Shown piece after piece: positions 1 through 8,941 of a stretch of 64,000 nt of DNA. The position numbers were made by a program, and so were the translations under genes. The DNA is from Bacteroidota bacterium (lineage in GTDB: Bacteria; Bacteroidota; Bacteroidia; Chitinophagales; BACL12). A model generated the notes under the pieces. That model was not told the DNA's origin. It did not search any database and saw nothing but the letters and a program-made list of their open reading frames with translations. Position 1 is the stretch's first letter; every line of letters starts with the position of its first letter. The stretch is taken from NCBI GenBank assembly GCA_016124275.1, contig WGOA01000014.1:1-64000 (forward strand), in the 5' to 3' direction.

Positions 1-710
1 GCGCGCAGCAAGGCTGCGGATTCCTGAAGAGAAGCTTTGCCTGCGGCATTCCAGACCTGGTCGCCGCGCAATCCGGCAAGGTATGCTCCCAATTCCCGAT
101 CTTCCGGACCGCCTACCAGCACAAGCGGGCGGGGGTTTTGGCGGCAAATGGTCTCCAACAATTCCGGTATCGGTTTTTTTGTACCCTGGCGCGCTCCCAG
201 CACCAGGACGTCATATTGCTGGTGGAAAGGCGCAGGGAGCCGCTGCAACACCTGATCAGCATCCGGTCCCAGGGGCATTTCAAGGCCCAGGTAATCATTG
301 ACAACGCCCAGGGGCGCTGCAGTCTCCAAATAGCGCTCAACGATGTGCTGCTGGCCCATCCAATCCTTATGAATATTCACATACAGCCATTTGCGCAAGT
401 TCAACTTTGAAAATGCGCGCGCCGGCACCGTGGCAAGGGAAGTTTTGATCAGGGCCGTGCGGGTATTGTGGTGCAGATCCAGGATCAGGTCAAATTTCTC
501 AGCGCGCAAGGCCTGAATCAACTCCTTTAATGATGATTTTAACAGATGTGTTTTTTCTACGTGCGGACTGTGGCTCAACAAAGGAGCAAAGGGTTCTTTG
601 GTAGCCACGTGCAGCGATACATGGTCCACTTGCGTTTTAACGGCGCGCAACACAGGGCTGCACAACACAATGTCACCTATGGAACTGAACCGAAGTACCA
701 GGATTTTCAA
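1..710 (-). CDS. Glycosyltransferase family 9 (heptosyltransferase-like), 3' end cut off by the window
   Basis: Reading the minus strand from 710 gives an open frame to the window edge (about 236 codons). It begins KILVLRFSSIGDIVL, the N-terminal signature of GT9 ADP-heptose:LPS heptosyltransferases, and continues with LILDLHHNTRT and LVLVGGPEDRELG, both typical of the family. The role would be adding a sugar to the lipopolysaccharide core or O-glycan on the cytoplasmic face of the inner membrane. The start taken is TTG at 710, because family members usually begin 'MKILVLRF'. The frame stays open upstream, so in-frame ATGs at 758, 761, 764 and 779 cannot be excluded. Identity is confident; the acceptor sugar is unknown. 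Confidence 0.85.
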   Translation of the reverse strand, partial: MKILVLRFSSIGDIVLCSPVLRAVKTQVDHVSLHVATKEPFAPLLSHSPHVEKTHLLKSSLKELIQALRAEKFDLILDLHHNTRTALIKTSLATVPARAFSKLNLRKWLYVNIHKDWMGQQHIVERYLETAAPLGVVNDYLGLEMPLGPDADQVLQRLPAPFHQQYDVLVLGARQGTKKPIPELLETICRQNPRPLVLVGGPEDRELGAYLAGLRGDQVWNAAGKASLQESAALLR

Positions 711-1171
711 GGGAAAGTACTTATAGTGCCGGGTCACAATGAGTGGGGGGCACCGCATCATCATAATGTGGCATAGCATTCCTGAAACAGCCTTTAAATC
801 GCGCTATTGCCGGCCAATTTTTGGCTATGTCAGAAGGGCTGATTGTTACAACAGCCGCAAGCTGTGTTTTGAGCATACCAGGACAAAGGTCGTACTTCGG
901 TCTTGAATGCAGCGTCGCAGACTTTGCGATCTCCGCCTTTTGTTCGCGCAGGATTGAGGAGCTTCTATACATTAAGTTTTTTGGTAACGCTTCCTTGATT
1001 TCAAGGATCCAGCACCCAAAACCTTCCTTTTTTTCTGCCAAAACAGCTATCTTGTTCTTTCGACCTCAACTCTTTTAAAAGCATAGTCCCTGCTAATGGC
1101 AATTCGGTGCGCCCCTTGCGCGCTGTTCTTTGTTTTTAGACCAACTAAACCCTCTAACCCTCTTTTTTAGC
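711..1171. other. Intergenic region between divergent genes, no supported gene
   Basis: About 460 bases between the leftward glycosyltransferase and the rightward metalloprotease. Two overlapping open frames occur on opposite strands (721-1041 minus, 821-1078 plus). Neither has a recognisable domain, signal peptide or promoter, so neither is called. Promoters for both flanking genes should lie here, but I found no exact TAnnTTTG box. Confidence 0.5.
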
Positions 1172-2707
1172 ATGAAAGCAATGAAACAAATCTCTTGGCT
1201 CGGCTTGGCACTCGTGCTGGGCAGTAATGTGCAGGCCCAGCACCGCTGTAATACCAGCGAGTACATGGAGAACCTGATTAACCAGCATCCGGAAATCACC
1301 GCCAACATGGAGGCCATTGAGGCGCATACCCGTGAAGTGATGGCTGGTGCCAGCACGGAGCGCTCAGGCGTCGCTTTGTACACCATTCCCGTGGTTTTCC
1401 ACGTGGTTTACAACGGCGCTTCTGAGAATGTACCGGATTATGTTCTTCAGGGGCAGCTGGATGTGCTCAATGAGGATTTCAGCGCAACTAACGCAGACAT
1501 CAGCTCTGTGGTTTCCTCTTTTACTTCGCTGTGGGATGACACGGATATCCAGTTTTGTCTGGCCAGTGTTGATCCCAGCGGTAACCCAACTACGGGTATA
1601 ACCCGCACCGCGACCACGCGCACCAGCTTCTCTTTCACCTCTGACAACATCAAGCGCTCGGCTGATGGCGGTAAGGATCCCTGGCCAGCCAGCCAGTACC
1701 TGAACATCTGGGTTGGCGACATCAGCAGTGGTATTTTGGGTTATGCTCAATTCCCCGGAGGTCCGGCCGCTACCGATGGTGTGGTCATTGACTACCTATA
1801 CACGGGCCGTGATTCATGGGCTTCCGGTCCAGGCTTCCCCTTTGATTTGGGCCGCACCGCAACCCACGAAGTGGGTCACTGGTTAAACCTCCGCCACATT
1901 TGGGGCGATGGCGGTTGCGGTGTTGACGACGGTGTTTCCGATACCCCCGTTTCCGACAACCCCAATTACGGCTGCGCGTTGACGCATGTAAGCTGCGGCA
2001 CTCTGGACAACGTACAGAATTACATGGACTATGGCGACGATGATTGCTTGGTTATGTTCAGCGCTGGTCAGGGCGCACGGATGCGCGCTACCCTCGTTCC
2101 CGGTGGATCCCGTGCTTCTGTTGCTGCAGCTGCCGCAACCAAGTGCTCCGCTGGTCCAGCACCTACTTGCAACATCCCCACCGGGTTGACCTCAACCATT
2201 GTCAGTGCACCGACCACCGCAAGCACGTCCTGGACGGCGGTATCCGGTGCTGTTGGCTATGACCTTCAAGGCCGTCAGGCCGGCGGTGCATGGAGAGATG
2301 TTTCTGTCAGCGGAACCAGCCGCACGTTCAACATCTTCAAAGCCAACCGCACCTACGAATGGCGGGTTCAGGCTGACTGCGGTGCAAGTGGAGTTTCCGG
2401 CTACAGCGCCATTCAATCGTTTGTCATGCCAGCTTCCCGTTTGGGAGCAACGGGTACTGAAATGAGCTTGTTCCCCAACCCGGCAAACAGCGAGTTAACC
2501 ATTGACTTAATGGCTTCTAACGCTGGTCAGGTTGACTTGGTGGTGGTTGACCTGCTCGGTCGCGCCCTGATGACGCAAACCATTACCATGGATGGTTCAG
2601 CGTCCCGCGTCCAATTGGACGTGAGCAATCTGAACAACGGCACGTACTTTGTGCAGATGATCAGCAACGGCGAGCGTGTGGTGTCTAACTTCACCATTGC
2701 CCGCTAA
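1172..2707 (+). CDS. Secreted M43 (pappalysin/cytophagalysin) zinc metalloprotease with T9SS type A sorting domain
   Basis: A 511-residue protein. The ATG at 1172 is preferred over an upstream in-frame start because it leads directly into a signal peptide (KQISWLGLALVLGSNVQAQ). The zinc-binding motif HEVGHWLNLRH occupies about residues 232-242, giving the HExxHxxxxxH of metzincins, and a Met-turn (QNYMDY) follows near 285: together the M43 pattern. A fibronectin type III-like segment covers about 340-420. The last 80 residues (SLFPNPANSELTI, NNGTYFVQM) form a T9SS type A domain. The product is therefore exported to the cell surface or medium to degrade proteins. A strong terminator follows. 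Confidence 0.93.
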   Translation: MKAMKQISWLGLALVLGSNVQAQHRCNTSEYMENLINQHPEITANMEAIEAHTREVMAGASTERSGVALYTIPVVFHVVYNGASENVPDYVLQGQLDVLNEDFSATNADISSVVSSFTSLWDDTDIQFCLASVDPSGNPTTGITRTATTRTSFSFTSDNIKRSADGGKDPWPASQYLNIWVGDISSGILGYAQFPGGPAATDGVVIDYLYTGRDSWASGPGFPFDLGRTATHEVGHWLNLRHIWGDGGCGVDDGVSDTPVSDNPNYGCALTHVSCGTLDNVQNYMDYGDDDCLVMFSAGQGARMRATLVPGGSRASVAAAAATKCSAGPAPTCNIPTGLTSTIVSAPTTASTSWTAVSGAVGYDLQGRQAGGAWRDVSVSGTSRTFNIFKANRTYEWRVQADCGASGVSGYSAIQSFVMPASRLGATGTEMSLFPNPANSELTIDLMASNAGQVDLVVVDLLGRALMTQTITMDGSASRVQLDVSNLNNGTYFVQMISNGERVVSNFTIAR

Positions 2708-2816
2708 GCCATACGAACCGGGCTGCCGCAGGCACTTTTAAAAGCGATGCTTTCAGGGCTTTCAAACCCTTGTGTCCTGCTCCGGCCATACCTTATTACC
2801 GAACGCGAAAGCGCCC

Positions 2817-2850
2817 CGGCCGGCCCCGAAAAGGGCCGGCCGCGGTTTTT
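2817..2850 (+). terminator. Rho-independent terminator after the M43 protease gene
   Basis: A perfect 10-bp stem CGGCCGGCCC (2817-2826) and GGGCCGGCCG (2833-2842) encloses a six-base loop and is followed by a T run at 2846-2850. Confidence 0.9.
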
Positions 2851-2861
2851 GAAAGGCTCCT

Positions 2862-2869
2862 TACTTTTG
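2862..2869 (+). promoter_or_regulatory. Bacteroidota -7 box (TACTTTTG) for miaE
   Basis: Exact match to TAnnTTTG between the upstream terminator and the miaE start. It ends four bases before a GTG at 2874 and 19 bases before the ATG at 2889, so transcription starts at or next to the GTG. Confidence 0.7.
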
Positions 2870-2888
2870 CTCCGTGCAACCTGTTCAC

Positions 2889-3470
2889 ATGCTGGGGCTC
2901 AAGCTGCCCACTGACCCCCGATGGGTCAATCTGGCGGAGAAAAGCCTGACGGAAATCTTGACGGATCACGCCTACTGCGAACAAAAGGCCGCTTCAACCT
3001 GCATTTCCCTGATTCAGCAATATCCCGATAAGGAGCGACTCGTGCGCGAGTTAGCCCCAATTGTCACTGAAGAGTGGGGGCATTTTCGCCAGGTGCTCCG
3101 CGAAATGGACCGGCACCACCTGAAACTGGGCAAACAGCGCAAAGACCACTATGTGAATCAGCTCCTGGCGAGCATGCCCAAGGGGCTTTCGCGGGAAAAC
3201 GCATTGCTGGAAAAGTTGCTCGTAGCCGGGTTGATTGAAGCGCGGAGCTGTGAGCGATTTCGCTTGTTGTCGCTGCATTTACCCGATCCCGAATGGCAGG
3301 CTTTTTACCACAGTTTCATGGTGTCTGAAGCGGGACATTACCGGTTGTTTTTAGACCTGGCGCGGGAATATGCAGACCCGGACCGAGTGCGCCAGCGCTG
3401 GCAGGAATGGCTGGATGCCGAAGCCCGCATCCTTGCAGCGATGCACCTAAGCGGGGAGCGCATGCATTAA
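2889..3470 (+). CDS. miaE: tRNA-(ms2io6A)-hydroxylase, MiaE family
   Basis: A 193-residue protein beginning MLGLKLPTDPRWVNLAE, the usual start of this ferritin-like di-iron family. It hydroxylates the isopentenyl group of 2-methylthio-N6-isopentenyladenosine at tRNA position 37. Iron-ligand regions are visible as TDHAYCEQKAA, EEWGHF, EARSCERF and SEAGHYRLF, giving the repeated E and ExxH ligands. A GTG at 2874, five codons upstream and four bases after a -7 box, is an alternative start. The flanking terminator and own promoter indicate a single-gene transcript. It converges on queG, another tRNA-modification gene, which ends 18 bases away. Confidence 0.93.
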   Translation: MLGLKLPTDPRWVNLAEKSLTEILTDHAYCEQKAASTCISLIQQYPDKERLVRELAPIVTEEWGHFRQVLREMDRHHLKLGKQRKDHYVNQLLASMPKGLSRENALLEKLLVAGLIEARSCERFRLLSLHLPDPEWQAFYHSFMVSEAGHYRLFLDLAREYADPDRVRQRWQEWLDAEARILAAMHLSGERMH

Positions 3471-3488
3471 AGCTGTTGCGAAAGTCTT

Positions 3489-4463
3489 TCAGGGCAGCTG
3501 GTCCACAGACCCTTCCGCAGCCTGGTCAACCCCGACAAAGCGCAGGTTGCGCAACAGGCCTTTGTACCCGGTTCGTTTTACAGGCGAATGGCGAAAGAGC
3601 CGTTGAAACACCTCCTGGGTTAACTCCTGCCAATCGCTGCGTTCCATGCCCAACAAGCCGTCTGGTGGGGTAAAAGCTAGTTCGCTGTGGCGGCGCGAAA
3701 AGCGATTCCAGGGGCAGACTTCCTGGCAGATGTCGCAACCGAATGCCCAATTTCCGAACTTCCCGCGCAGGGCATCCGGCAGCAATTCGTCTCGCAATTC
3801 AATGGTGAAATACGAAATGCAGCGGCTTCCGTCCACAACATAAGGGCTTGGGATAGCATCGGTAGGGCATGCGTCCATGCAAGCTGTGCAGGTGCCACAA
3901 TAGTCGCGGATGGGGCCGTCCGGTTCTAATTCAAGATCACTAATAAATTCGCATAAAAAATAATATGATCCGGCTTTCGGATGAATGAGGTTGCTGTTTT
4001 TGCCGATCCATCCTACGCCGCTGCGCCTTGCCCAGGCGCGCTCCAGAACCGGAGCTGAATCAACAAAAACGCGCCCTTCCACCGCACCAAGCTGCGCCTC
4101 AAGCGCCTGCAACCAACCCCGCATTTTAGCTTTGATCACGTGGTGGTAATCCTTGCCGTACGCGTATTGGCTGATGCGCGGCGCATCCGGGTCAATGGCA
4201 CGGTCAGGGTTGTGGTAATTGTACAGGAGGGTGATGACAGACCGGGCGCCGGGAACCAGTTTGCGCGGGTCCAGTCGCTCGTCAAAGTGGCGCGCCATGT
4301 AGGCCATTTTACCGTGTTGCTCTTGCCGCAACCAGGCTTCCAATCTCGGGGCTTCCTCTGCCAGAAATTCCGCCCGGGAAACGCCACAATACTGAAAGCC
4401 ATGGTCCAGGGCAAGTCGTTTGACCCACTGCGTTCGGTCGGAAACAGTTAGTTGCATTGCCAT
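3489..4463 (-). CDS. queG: Epoxyqueuosine reductase QueG
   Basis: A 324-residue cytoplasmic protein that reduces epoxyqueuosine to queuosine in tRNA, a cobalamin- and Fe-S-dependent step. Two [4Fe-4S] clusters are indicated by CGTCTACMDACPTDA and CDICQEVCPWN. The N-terminal part carries family features RSGVGWIGKNSNLI and SYYFLCEFISDLE. Length fits the family. The start MAMQLTV has two ATGs two codons apart; the first is used. It is the last gene of a leftward series that begins with the lipase-like lipoprotein, separated from the NAD(P)-binding gene by 92 bases. Confidence 0.96.
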   Translation of the reverse strand: MAMQLTVSDRTQWVKRLALDHGFQYCGVSRAEFLAEEAPRLEAWLRQEQHGKMAYMARHFDERLDPRKLVPGARSVITLLYNYHNPDRAIDPDAPRISQYAYGKDYHHVIKAKMRGWLQALEAQLGAVEGRVFVDSAPVLERAWARRSGVGWIGKNSNLIHPKAGSYYFLCEFISDLELEPDGPIRDYCGTCTACMDACPTDAIPSPYVVDGSRCISYFTIELRDELLPDALRGKFGNWAFGCDICQEVCPWNRFSRRHSELAFTPPDGLLGMERSDWQELTQEVFQRLFRHSPVKRTGYKGLLRNLRFVGVDQAAEGSVDQLP

Positions 4464-4555
4464 GCCAATCCACTAAGGCATTAAGAATGTAAAGGCTGGT
4501 TGCAGCACGACCAGGCACTGCCTTCAATAAAAAGTCTGCCCTTCCTATTCATGCT

Positions 4556-5209
4556 TCAGGAGGAAAACAAGTCCTGCCCCAACAAGGTATGCACCCCTTG
4601 AAGCGGCTTCAATGCCTGATGAAGCATGGTTGTGGCCAATTGTTTGGCTGTTATAGGCTTGTAATGGGCTAAGCGGCCCAGCAAAAGGGGGCTGAACAGC
4701 GGCAAGGTGCGTTGCGCGATAGCTTCACCTATTCTTCGATCTTTTCTGGGGCCAATCAGCAAAGACGGTTGATAAATGACCGTTGAACGAAAGTTCAGTG
4801 CCTTCACGGCAAGCTCCACCTGTCCCTTGACACGGCTGTAAAAAATCGGAGACGCGGCATCAGCACCTACCGCACTGACCAGGTGAAACGCAGGACAACC
4901 TGCCTCCCGCGCCCATTTTGCCAGTGCCAGGACATAGTCGTGGTCAACCTTTTTAAAGGCTTCCTGGCTCCCCGCTTTGGCCAGGGTAGTGCCGAGGCAA
5001 CAAAACACCGCATCCGGGCAATCAAGACCAACAAAGGGGGATTCGTGGTCAAAATCAACCAGGTATTCGTTCAACTTGGTATGCTGCAGCATGCCGGGCG
5101 AACGCCCCACGGTTTTCACCGCAGCTATTTCGCGGTGTTCCAAGCACTGTTCCAGGAGCTTGCTGCCAACGAGTCCGGATGAACCGGCAATTAAGACGCG
5201 GAGGGCCAT
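4556..5209 (-). CDS. NAD(P)-binding protein, HTATIP2/TIP30-like SDR
   Basis: A 217-residue atypical short-chain dehydrogenase fold. The N-terminal dinucleotide-binding motif is VLIAGSSGLVGSKL (GxxGxxG type), followed by FCCLGTT at the end of a beta strand and the conserved F-Y-S-R-V-K-G segment that holds the YxxxK-like pair. This resembles the oxidoreductase HTATIP2/YbjT-like group, whose substrates are mostly unknown. An exact TATCTTTG box ends four bases before the ATG, so the gene probably has its own, possibly leaderless, transcript starting between this gene and the stop codon of the upstream redox gene. No substrate is inferred. Confidence 0.85.
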   Translation of the reverse strand: MALRVLIAGSSGLVGSKLLEQCLEHREIAAVKTVGRSPGMLQHTKLNEYLVDFDHESPFVGLDCPDAVFCCLGTTLAKAGSQEAFKKVDHDYVLALAKWAREAGCPAFHLVSAVGADAASPIFYSRVKGQVELAVKALNFRSTVIYQPSLLIGPRKDRRIGEAIAQRTLPLFSPLLLGRLAHYKPITAKQLATTMLHQALKPLQGVHTLLGQDLFSS

Positions 5210-5213
5210 TGCC

Positions 5214-5221
5214 CAAAGATA
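5214..5221 (-). promoter_or_regulatory. -7 box (TATCTTTG) four bases from the start codon
   Basis: On the minus strand the order is TATCTTTG, GGCA, ATG. The box lies in the 18-base gap behind the preceding gene's stop codon, so it can fire independently of that gene and would give an mRNA with almost no leader. Confidence 0.65.
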
Positions 5222-5227
5222 GACGGA

Positions 5228-6175
5228 TTAAGCACAACAGGTTTCCAGCAGCCGGTTGTAGTTAGGCCGATCGCCAGCGCTCTCGTGCACATACCCAGAA
5301 ATAACTTCACCCTTGTGCAACAAAAACACCCCTGGCATTTGAAAGGAATCGCCCACTTCTTTGCCAATCACATAGCCCCGCGAAACAAGCAATTGCCCGA
5401 AACGGAGCAATGCACGAGGACCGAACAATTCTCCGGCACGGCCTTTTCTTAAGCGGAATTTTTTATATAAAATACTTTCAGCATCTGAAATTTGGTCCAA
5501 ATGTTCCAAATTGTATTTCTGCAAATGCTCGCGGGCTTCTTCCGGGGATACCATGTAAACCAAAACAACCCGAGTGCCACAGCGCGTAAAATCCTGATGA
5601 ACCTGCGCAATTTGATCCATAGTGTCTTTGCAGAACGGGCACCCGAAATGGCGCAAAAAGACCAGGAGCACTTTGCTTTCCTGGGTCAGTTCCATCAAAT
5701 TGTCGCCCCGGGTCGTATCAAACAAGTCCAACGGGTATTCCTTGCTGCTGAATGTGGCAATCAACAAATCATCCGTCCGGTAAGAATTCCTGTAAATCAT
5801 GTAAACCACAAGCCCCAGCAAAGGCACCCAAATGACCCAATTGCTGAGCACAACAGGCAAGAAACCCGGCTCGGCATTGCCCGTTTGCAGATCTACCCAG
5901 TAAGCAACCGAGCAAATTCCGCTAAACACGAGACCGGCAACACTGACCACCCATTGTCGGAAGGGGTCAAAAGAGGCCAGGGCATAGGCTATGCCCAGGC
6001 AGAAGGTCACAATGCCTATAATCTGGAGGCTAAACGGCGAGACCGTACTGTTTGAAACCATCCATGCGAGCATACGCCCGGGGATGAACGACGCAATCAG
6101 ACCCCAGCCCAAATGATACAGGGCGGCTGTCATTAAGATGGCTTTGGACCATTGCCTTTCTGGATGAACTTGCAT
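5228..6175 (-). CDS. Membrane-anchored SelL-like / AhpC-TSA-like redox protein
   Basis: A 315-residue protein in two parts. The N-terminal 135 residues hold about four hydrophobic segments (around 12-34, 46-66, 73-95 and 105-130) with no assigned function. The C-terminal 180 residues form a thioredoxin-fold peroxiredoxin-like domain with a CxxC active site in RHFGCPFCKD, then VVLVYMVSPEEA and a late MPGVFLLHKGEVI strand. The CxxC matches the position of the UxxU/CxxC of SelL-related redox proteins. I infer a thiol oxidoreductase tethered to the inner membrane; which face the domain occupies cannot be told from sequence. The C-terminus ends with vicinal cysteines (TCCA), which may be redox-active or metal-binding. 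Confidence 0.75.
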   Translation of the reverse strand: MQVHPERQWSKAILMTAALYHLGWGLIASFIPGRMLAWMVSNSTVSPFSLQIIGIVTFCLGIAYALASFDPFRQWVVSVAGLVFSGICSVAYWVDLQTGNAEPGFLPVVLSNWVIWVPLLGLVVYMIYRNSYRTDDLLIATFSSKEYPLDLFDTTRGDNLMELTQESKVLLVFLRHFGCPFCKDTMDQIAQVHQDFTRCGTRVVLVYMVSPEEAREHLQKYNLEHLDQISDAESILYKKFRLRKGRAGELFGPRALLRFGQLLVSRGYVIGKEVGDSFQMPGVFLLHKGEVISGYVHESAGDRPNYNRLLETCCA

Positions 6176-6221
6176 AAGCTTAGTGGAAACTCGAGGTAAA
6201 ACAAGTCGGGTTGCGAAAGGT

Positions 6222-7724
6222 TCAGCTACGGCCTTTAAGGTTTACGGCTTCTCCGTCAGCGGTTTCTTTGTATTGCCTGAAAGCCAGAAAACCCGCCAGG
6301 CAAAAGATCAACGCAGCAAGGGCAGAGGCTCGGATTCCACCGGTTTCCCACAGCAAAAAGGTAGGGAAAATGAGCATGGCTGCTGAAGTTCCTAACTTCA
6401 TGATCAGCGTCCGCACAGCGAAGTACATGCCCGCCAGCGATTCTCCTGCCCGTTGGCTGTGTGTATCGGCCAGATCCCCGACAATGGCATTGGGCAGAAT
6501 ACCAAAAGCCGCCAGGGCCACTGCAGCCATTCCCTGGAGCAGCAAAATGGCTACCCCGGAAAACGCTGAGCCAGTTTGCAAACTCGCTGTAAGGGCAAAA
6601 GCGCCTCCAAAGCACAAGAAGGCACCCAACAAAACGTTCCGTTTGCCCCAGCGTTGTGCAGCGAGATTGACTGGAACATAGCAGACAAAACTTAATACAA
6701 ATACAAGCAGCATAAAAGCACTTGCGTAACTCTTGTCCCGACCCATCAGGGCCACCACATAATAAGCCACCCCCATTTGAATGAAGGTCAGCGCAAGCCA
6801 ATACAGAAAATCTGAAAGCGCAAACCAGCGGAAATTGCGGTTGGACCAGACCTGCCGAAAAGCGGCGCGGACGTTGCCGGAATGGCCGTTTGAGGTGGGT
6901 CCCGCACCGACACCCTGGGTTGCAAGCGGCGGAGTTCCTGCCGAACCTTCTGCCTGACCCACTGCCTGACCCATTGCCAGACCTTCTGCCTGACCCGCTT
7001 GGGACCCTTCGCTTCGTTTGGTGTACCGATGCTCGTCCAGGAAAAGCGCTGGCACCAACATGGCTGCAGCGGCAATTCCGGAAAAAAGCAATAGGCTACG
7101 CTGAAAAGCCGCCAGCGAATCCATGCCCTGCCCTTCAAACACATCCTGCAACACGTATATCTGTGCGCCACTAGCAAAGCCCAAAGCCCAGGTAACAGAA
7201 ATGGCAGTAGCCAGGTGCAGACGCTCGCGAGCCGTTTGACCCAATTCTGCAATCAAGGCGTTGTAGGGCACCACATACAAGGTCATGAAAAAGTAGAACA
7301 GGGTAATGCACACCAGCAGCCAACCCGTATTGGCTGCAAAGGCCGGCCCAAAGGGCGGGAAAAAAACCGCGGCGGAAAAGAACGCAAAGGGCAGCGCTGC
7401 CATGAGCAAAAACACCCTTCGCCTCCCAAACCGCGACTTGGAGCCATCGGACCAATGTGCCACCATGGGGTCTGTAATGGCATCAAAAATGCGCCCGCCA
7501 AAGCCAATCAGCCCGATGACCGTCAGGCCGGCAAGGACACTGCCCTGAAACAAAAAGGCCGGAAAGAGCCTAGTGGATGCCGCACCATCAACCCCTGCCT
7601 CCTGCAAGGGCATGTAGAAATACGCCAACAGGTTCAACACGCCATACGAAGCCAGCGACCAGCCAAACTGGCCGGTGGCATAAATGGCGATCATGCGGTT
7701 TCTGGAACCACCGGTTCTGCTCAT
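6222..7724 (-). CDS. MFS transporter of the GPH (glycoside-pentoside-hexuronide:cation) family
   Basis: A 500-residue inner-membrane protein with about 12 hydrophobic segments. Near the N-terminus, FDAITDPMVAHWSDGSKSRF followed by GRRR is the loop 2-3 signature of the MelB/GPH group, which symports sugars with Na+ or H+. The central cytoplasmic loop (about residues 235-280) is a low-complexity insert rich in GQAEG and GQAVG repeats, encoded by imperfect 12-15 bp repeats near 6930-7010; such length is unusual for the family. Its start overlaps the stop of the upstream lipase-like gene by four bases (ATGA at 7721-7724), so the two are translationally coupled and may act on the same nutrient. 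Confidence 0.88.
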   Translation of the reverse strand: MSRTGGSRNRMIAIYATGQFGWSLASYGVLNLLAYFYMPLQEAGVDGAASTRLFPAFLFQGSVLAGLTVIGLIGFGGRIFDAITDPMVAHWSDGSKSRFGRRRVFLLMAALPFAFFSAAVFFPPFGPAFAANTGWLLVCITLFYFFMTLYVVPYNALIAELGQTARERLHLATAISVTWALGFASGAQIYVLQDVFEGQGMDSLAAFQRSLLLFSGIAAAAMLVPALFLDEHRYTKRSEGSQAGQAEGLAMGQAVGQAEGSAGTPPLATQGVGAGPTSNGHSGNVRAAFRQVWSNRNFRWFALSDFLYWLALTFIQMGVAYYVVALMGRDKSYASAFMLLVFVLSFVCYVPVNLAAQRWGKRNVLLGAFLCFGGAFALTASLQTGSAFSGVAILLLQGMAAVALAAFGILPNAIVGDLADTHSQRAGESLAGMYFAVRTLIMKLGTSAAMLIFPTFLLWETGGIRASALAALIFCLAGFLAFRQYKETADGEAVNLKGRS

Positions 7725-8941
7725 TCCCGGAGCACTTCAAACCATGACCGGGCGGCCAGCAACACGGGTTGAACACAACCGCCGTGATCCAAAGGGGTGC
7801 CCCCGGCCAGCGACTCCCCATTGATGGCCTGTACGGTAACGCCCTGCGTCGCGTAGGCATCGCGGGCGTTGATCGCATTGACATAGCTCACCTGATCGTC
7901 GCCCGTGCAATAGTAAACCCGCGTGGGCGAAAGCGGCGCCTGGTCCAATTGCGTGTTGTCTTCCAGGGCCTGGCGGAAAGGATTGTTCGGATTGGTTAAA
8001 AAATCGTTGAACACATCGTCCCGAACAATCGTCTTGGGCATATCCGGCACCATCGCATTGAGTTCCCCGTAATTGACCAGGCCATTAAACATGGGCGGCA
8101 GCGTGGTCGCCCAGGGCTCCTTTAAAAAATCGGCGGGCGTGGGATACATGTCATACACCTCGTTGTAGGCCAGCATCAGGTAAGGCAGGTAAAAGGGCGA
8201 AGCATATGGCTCGTCCAGCAACAGCATGTCCGTTTGTGCACCAGCCAGATCGTAAGGGCCCGACATAGGCGCAGCCGCAGTAATCGTAAACTCGTCCGTA
8301 TGCCGCGATTCAATTTCCTGCACCAATGCCATGGTGGAATGGCCGCCTTGCGAATAACCAAAGAGGAACAACTGCCCGTTTTCATCCACATTCAACTCTT
8401 CTAAAACGCGTTTAGAAGCCCGCAGCATATCTACAGAGGCGGTGGCCTCCGATTTGGCATGGCAATAAGGATGCAAACCCGGCGAATCGCCAAGGCCCAG
8501 GTAATCAGGCAGCGCCGTGATGTAGCCTGTGGCAGAAAAGATGATGCCGATGGCAATTTCACCGCTCTGGCGGGAAGGCACATCCTCCTTCAACAAAATG
8601 GTGCCATGTTGATAAGAGGACATGGGGAAGGGCCCCGTTGCTCCGGTCGGCACTACAAGGGCGCCGGACGCTTCGGTTCGCGCCTCGCCCCGGGCATCAA
8701 TGGTAGCATAGCGAACTTTGTATATGTCTATTCCATTGCTTACCGGAATGGCCACCCCTACGATGCTGAGCAGGGAATCCACCTGGTCCACCGTCCACGA
8801 ATCCAGCAATTCGTACCCCAGCAATTCGCCGCGATACGCGGGATCATCGGTGTCCGGCACCACATCGTCGCCCATACAGGACGCCAAAAGGAAGACGCCC
8901 AGCACGGGCAAAAAACGCCGCAGGGTCGGCAGCCAATTCAT
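7721..8941 (-). CDS. Secretory lipase-like alpha/beta hydrolase, lipoprotein
   Basis: A 406-residue protein. The ATG at 8941 is preferred over one ten codons upstream because it gives a standard lipoprotein signal ending LLASC, with the cysteine as lipidation site. The mature part has an alpha/beta-hydrolase fold: YQHGTILL near the oxyanion region, nucleophile elbow GYSQGG, a late acid region in YYCTGDDQV, and LDHGGC providing the probable catalytic His. This arrangement resembles the secretory lipase (LIP) family and related bacterial esterases. It is anchored in the outer or inner membrane and could release substrate for the coupled GPH symporter. The substrate is unknown. Confidence 0.82.
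   Translation of the reverse strand: MNWLPTLRRFLPVLGVFLLASCMGDDVVPDTDDPAYRGELLGYELLDSWTVDQVDSLLSIVGVAIPVSNGIDIYKVRYATIDARGEARTEASGALVVPTGATGPFPMSSYQHGTILLKEDVPSRQSGEIAIGIIFSATGYITALPDYLGLGDSPGLHPYCHAKSEATASVDMLRASKRVLEELNVDENGQLFLFGYSQGGHSTMALVQEIESRHTDEFTITAAAPMSGPYDLAGAQTDMLLLDEPYASPFYLPYLMLAYNEVYDMYPTPADFLKEPWATTLPPMFNGLVNYGELNAMVPDMPKTIVRDDVFNDFLTNPNNPFRQALEDNTQLDQAPLSPTRVYYCTGDDQVSYVNAINARDAYATQGVTVQAINGESLAGGTPLDHGGCVQPVLLAARSWFEVLRE

Noticed and set aside
721-1041. 106-codon minus frame and an overlapping 85-codon plus frame at 821-1078
   Set aside because: They overlap on opposite strands in an intergenic gap and neither shows a signal, domain or promoter.
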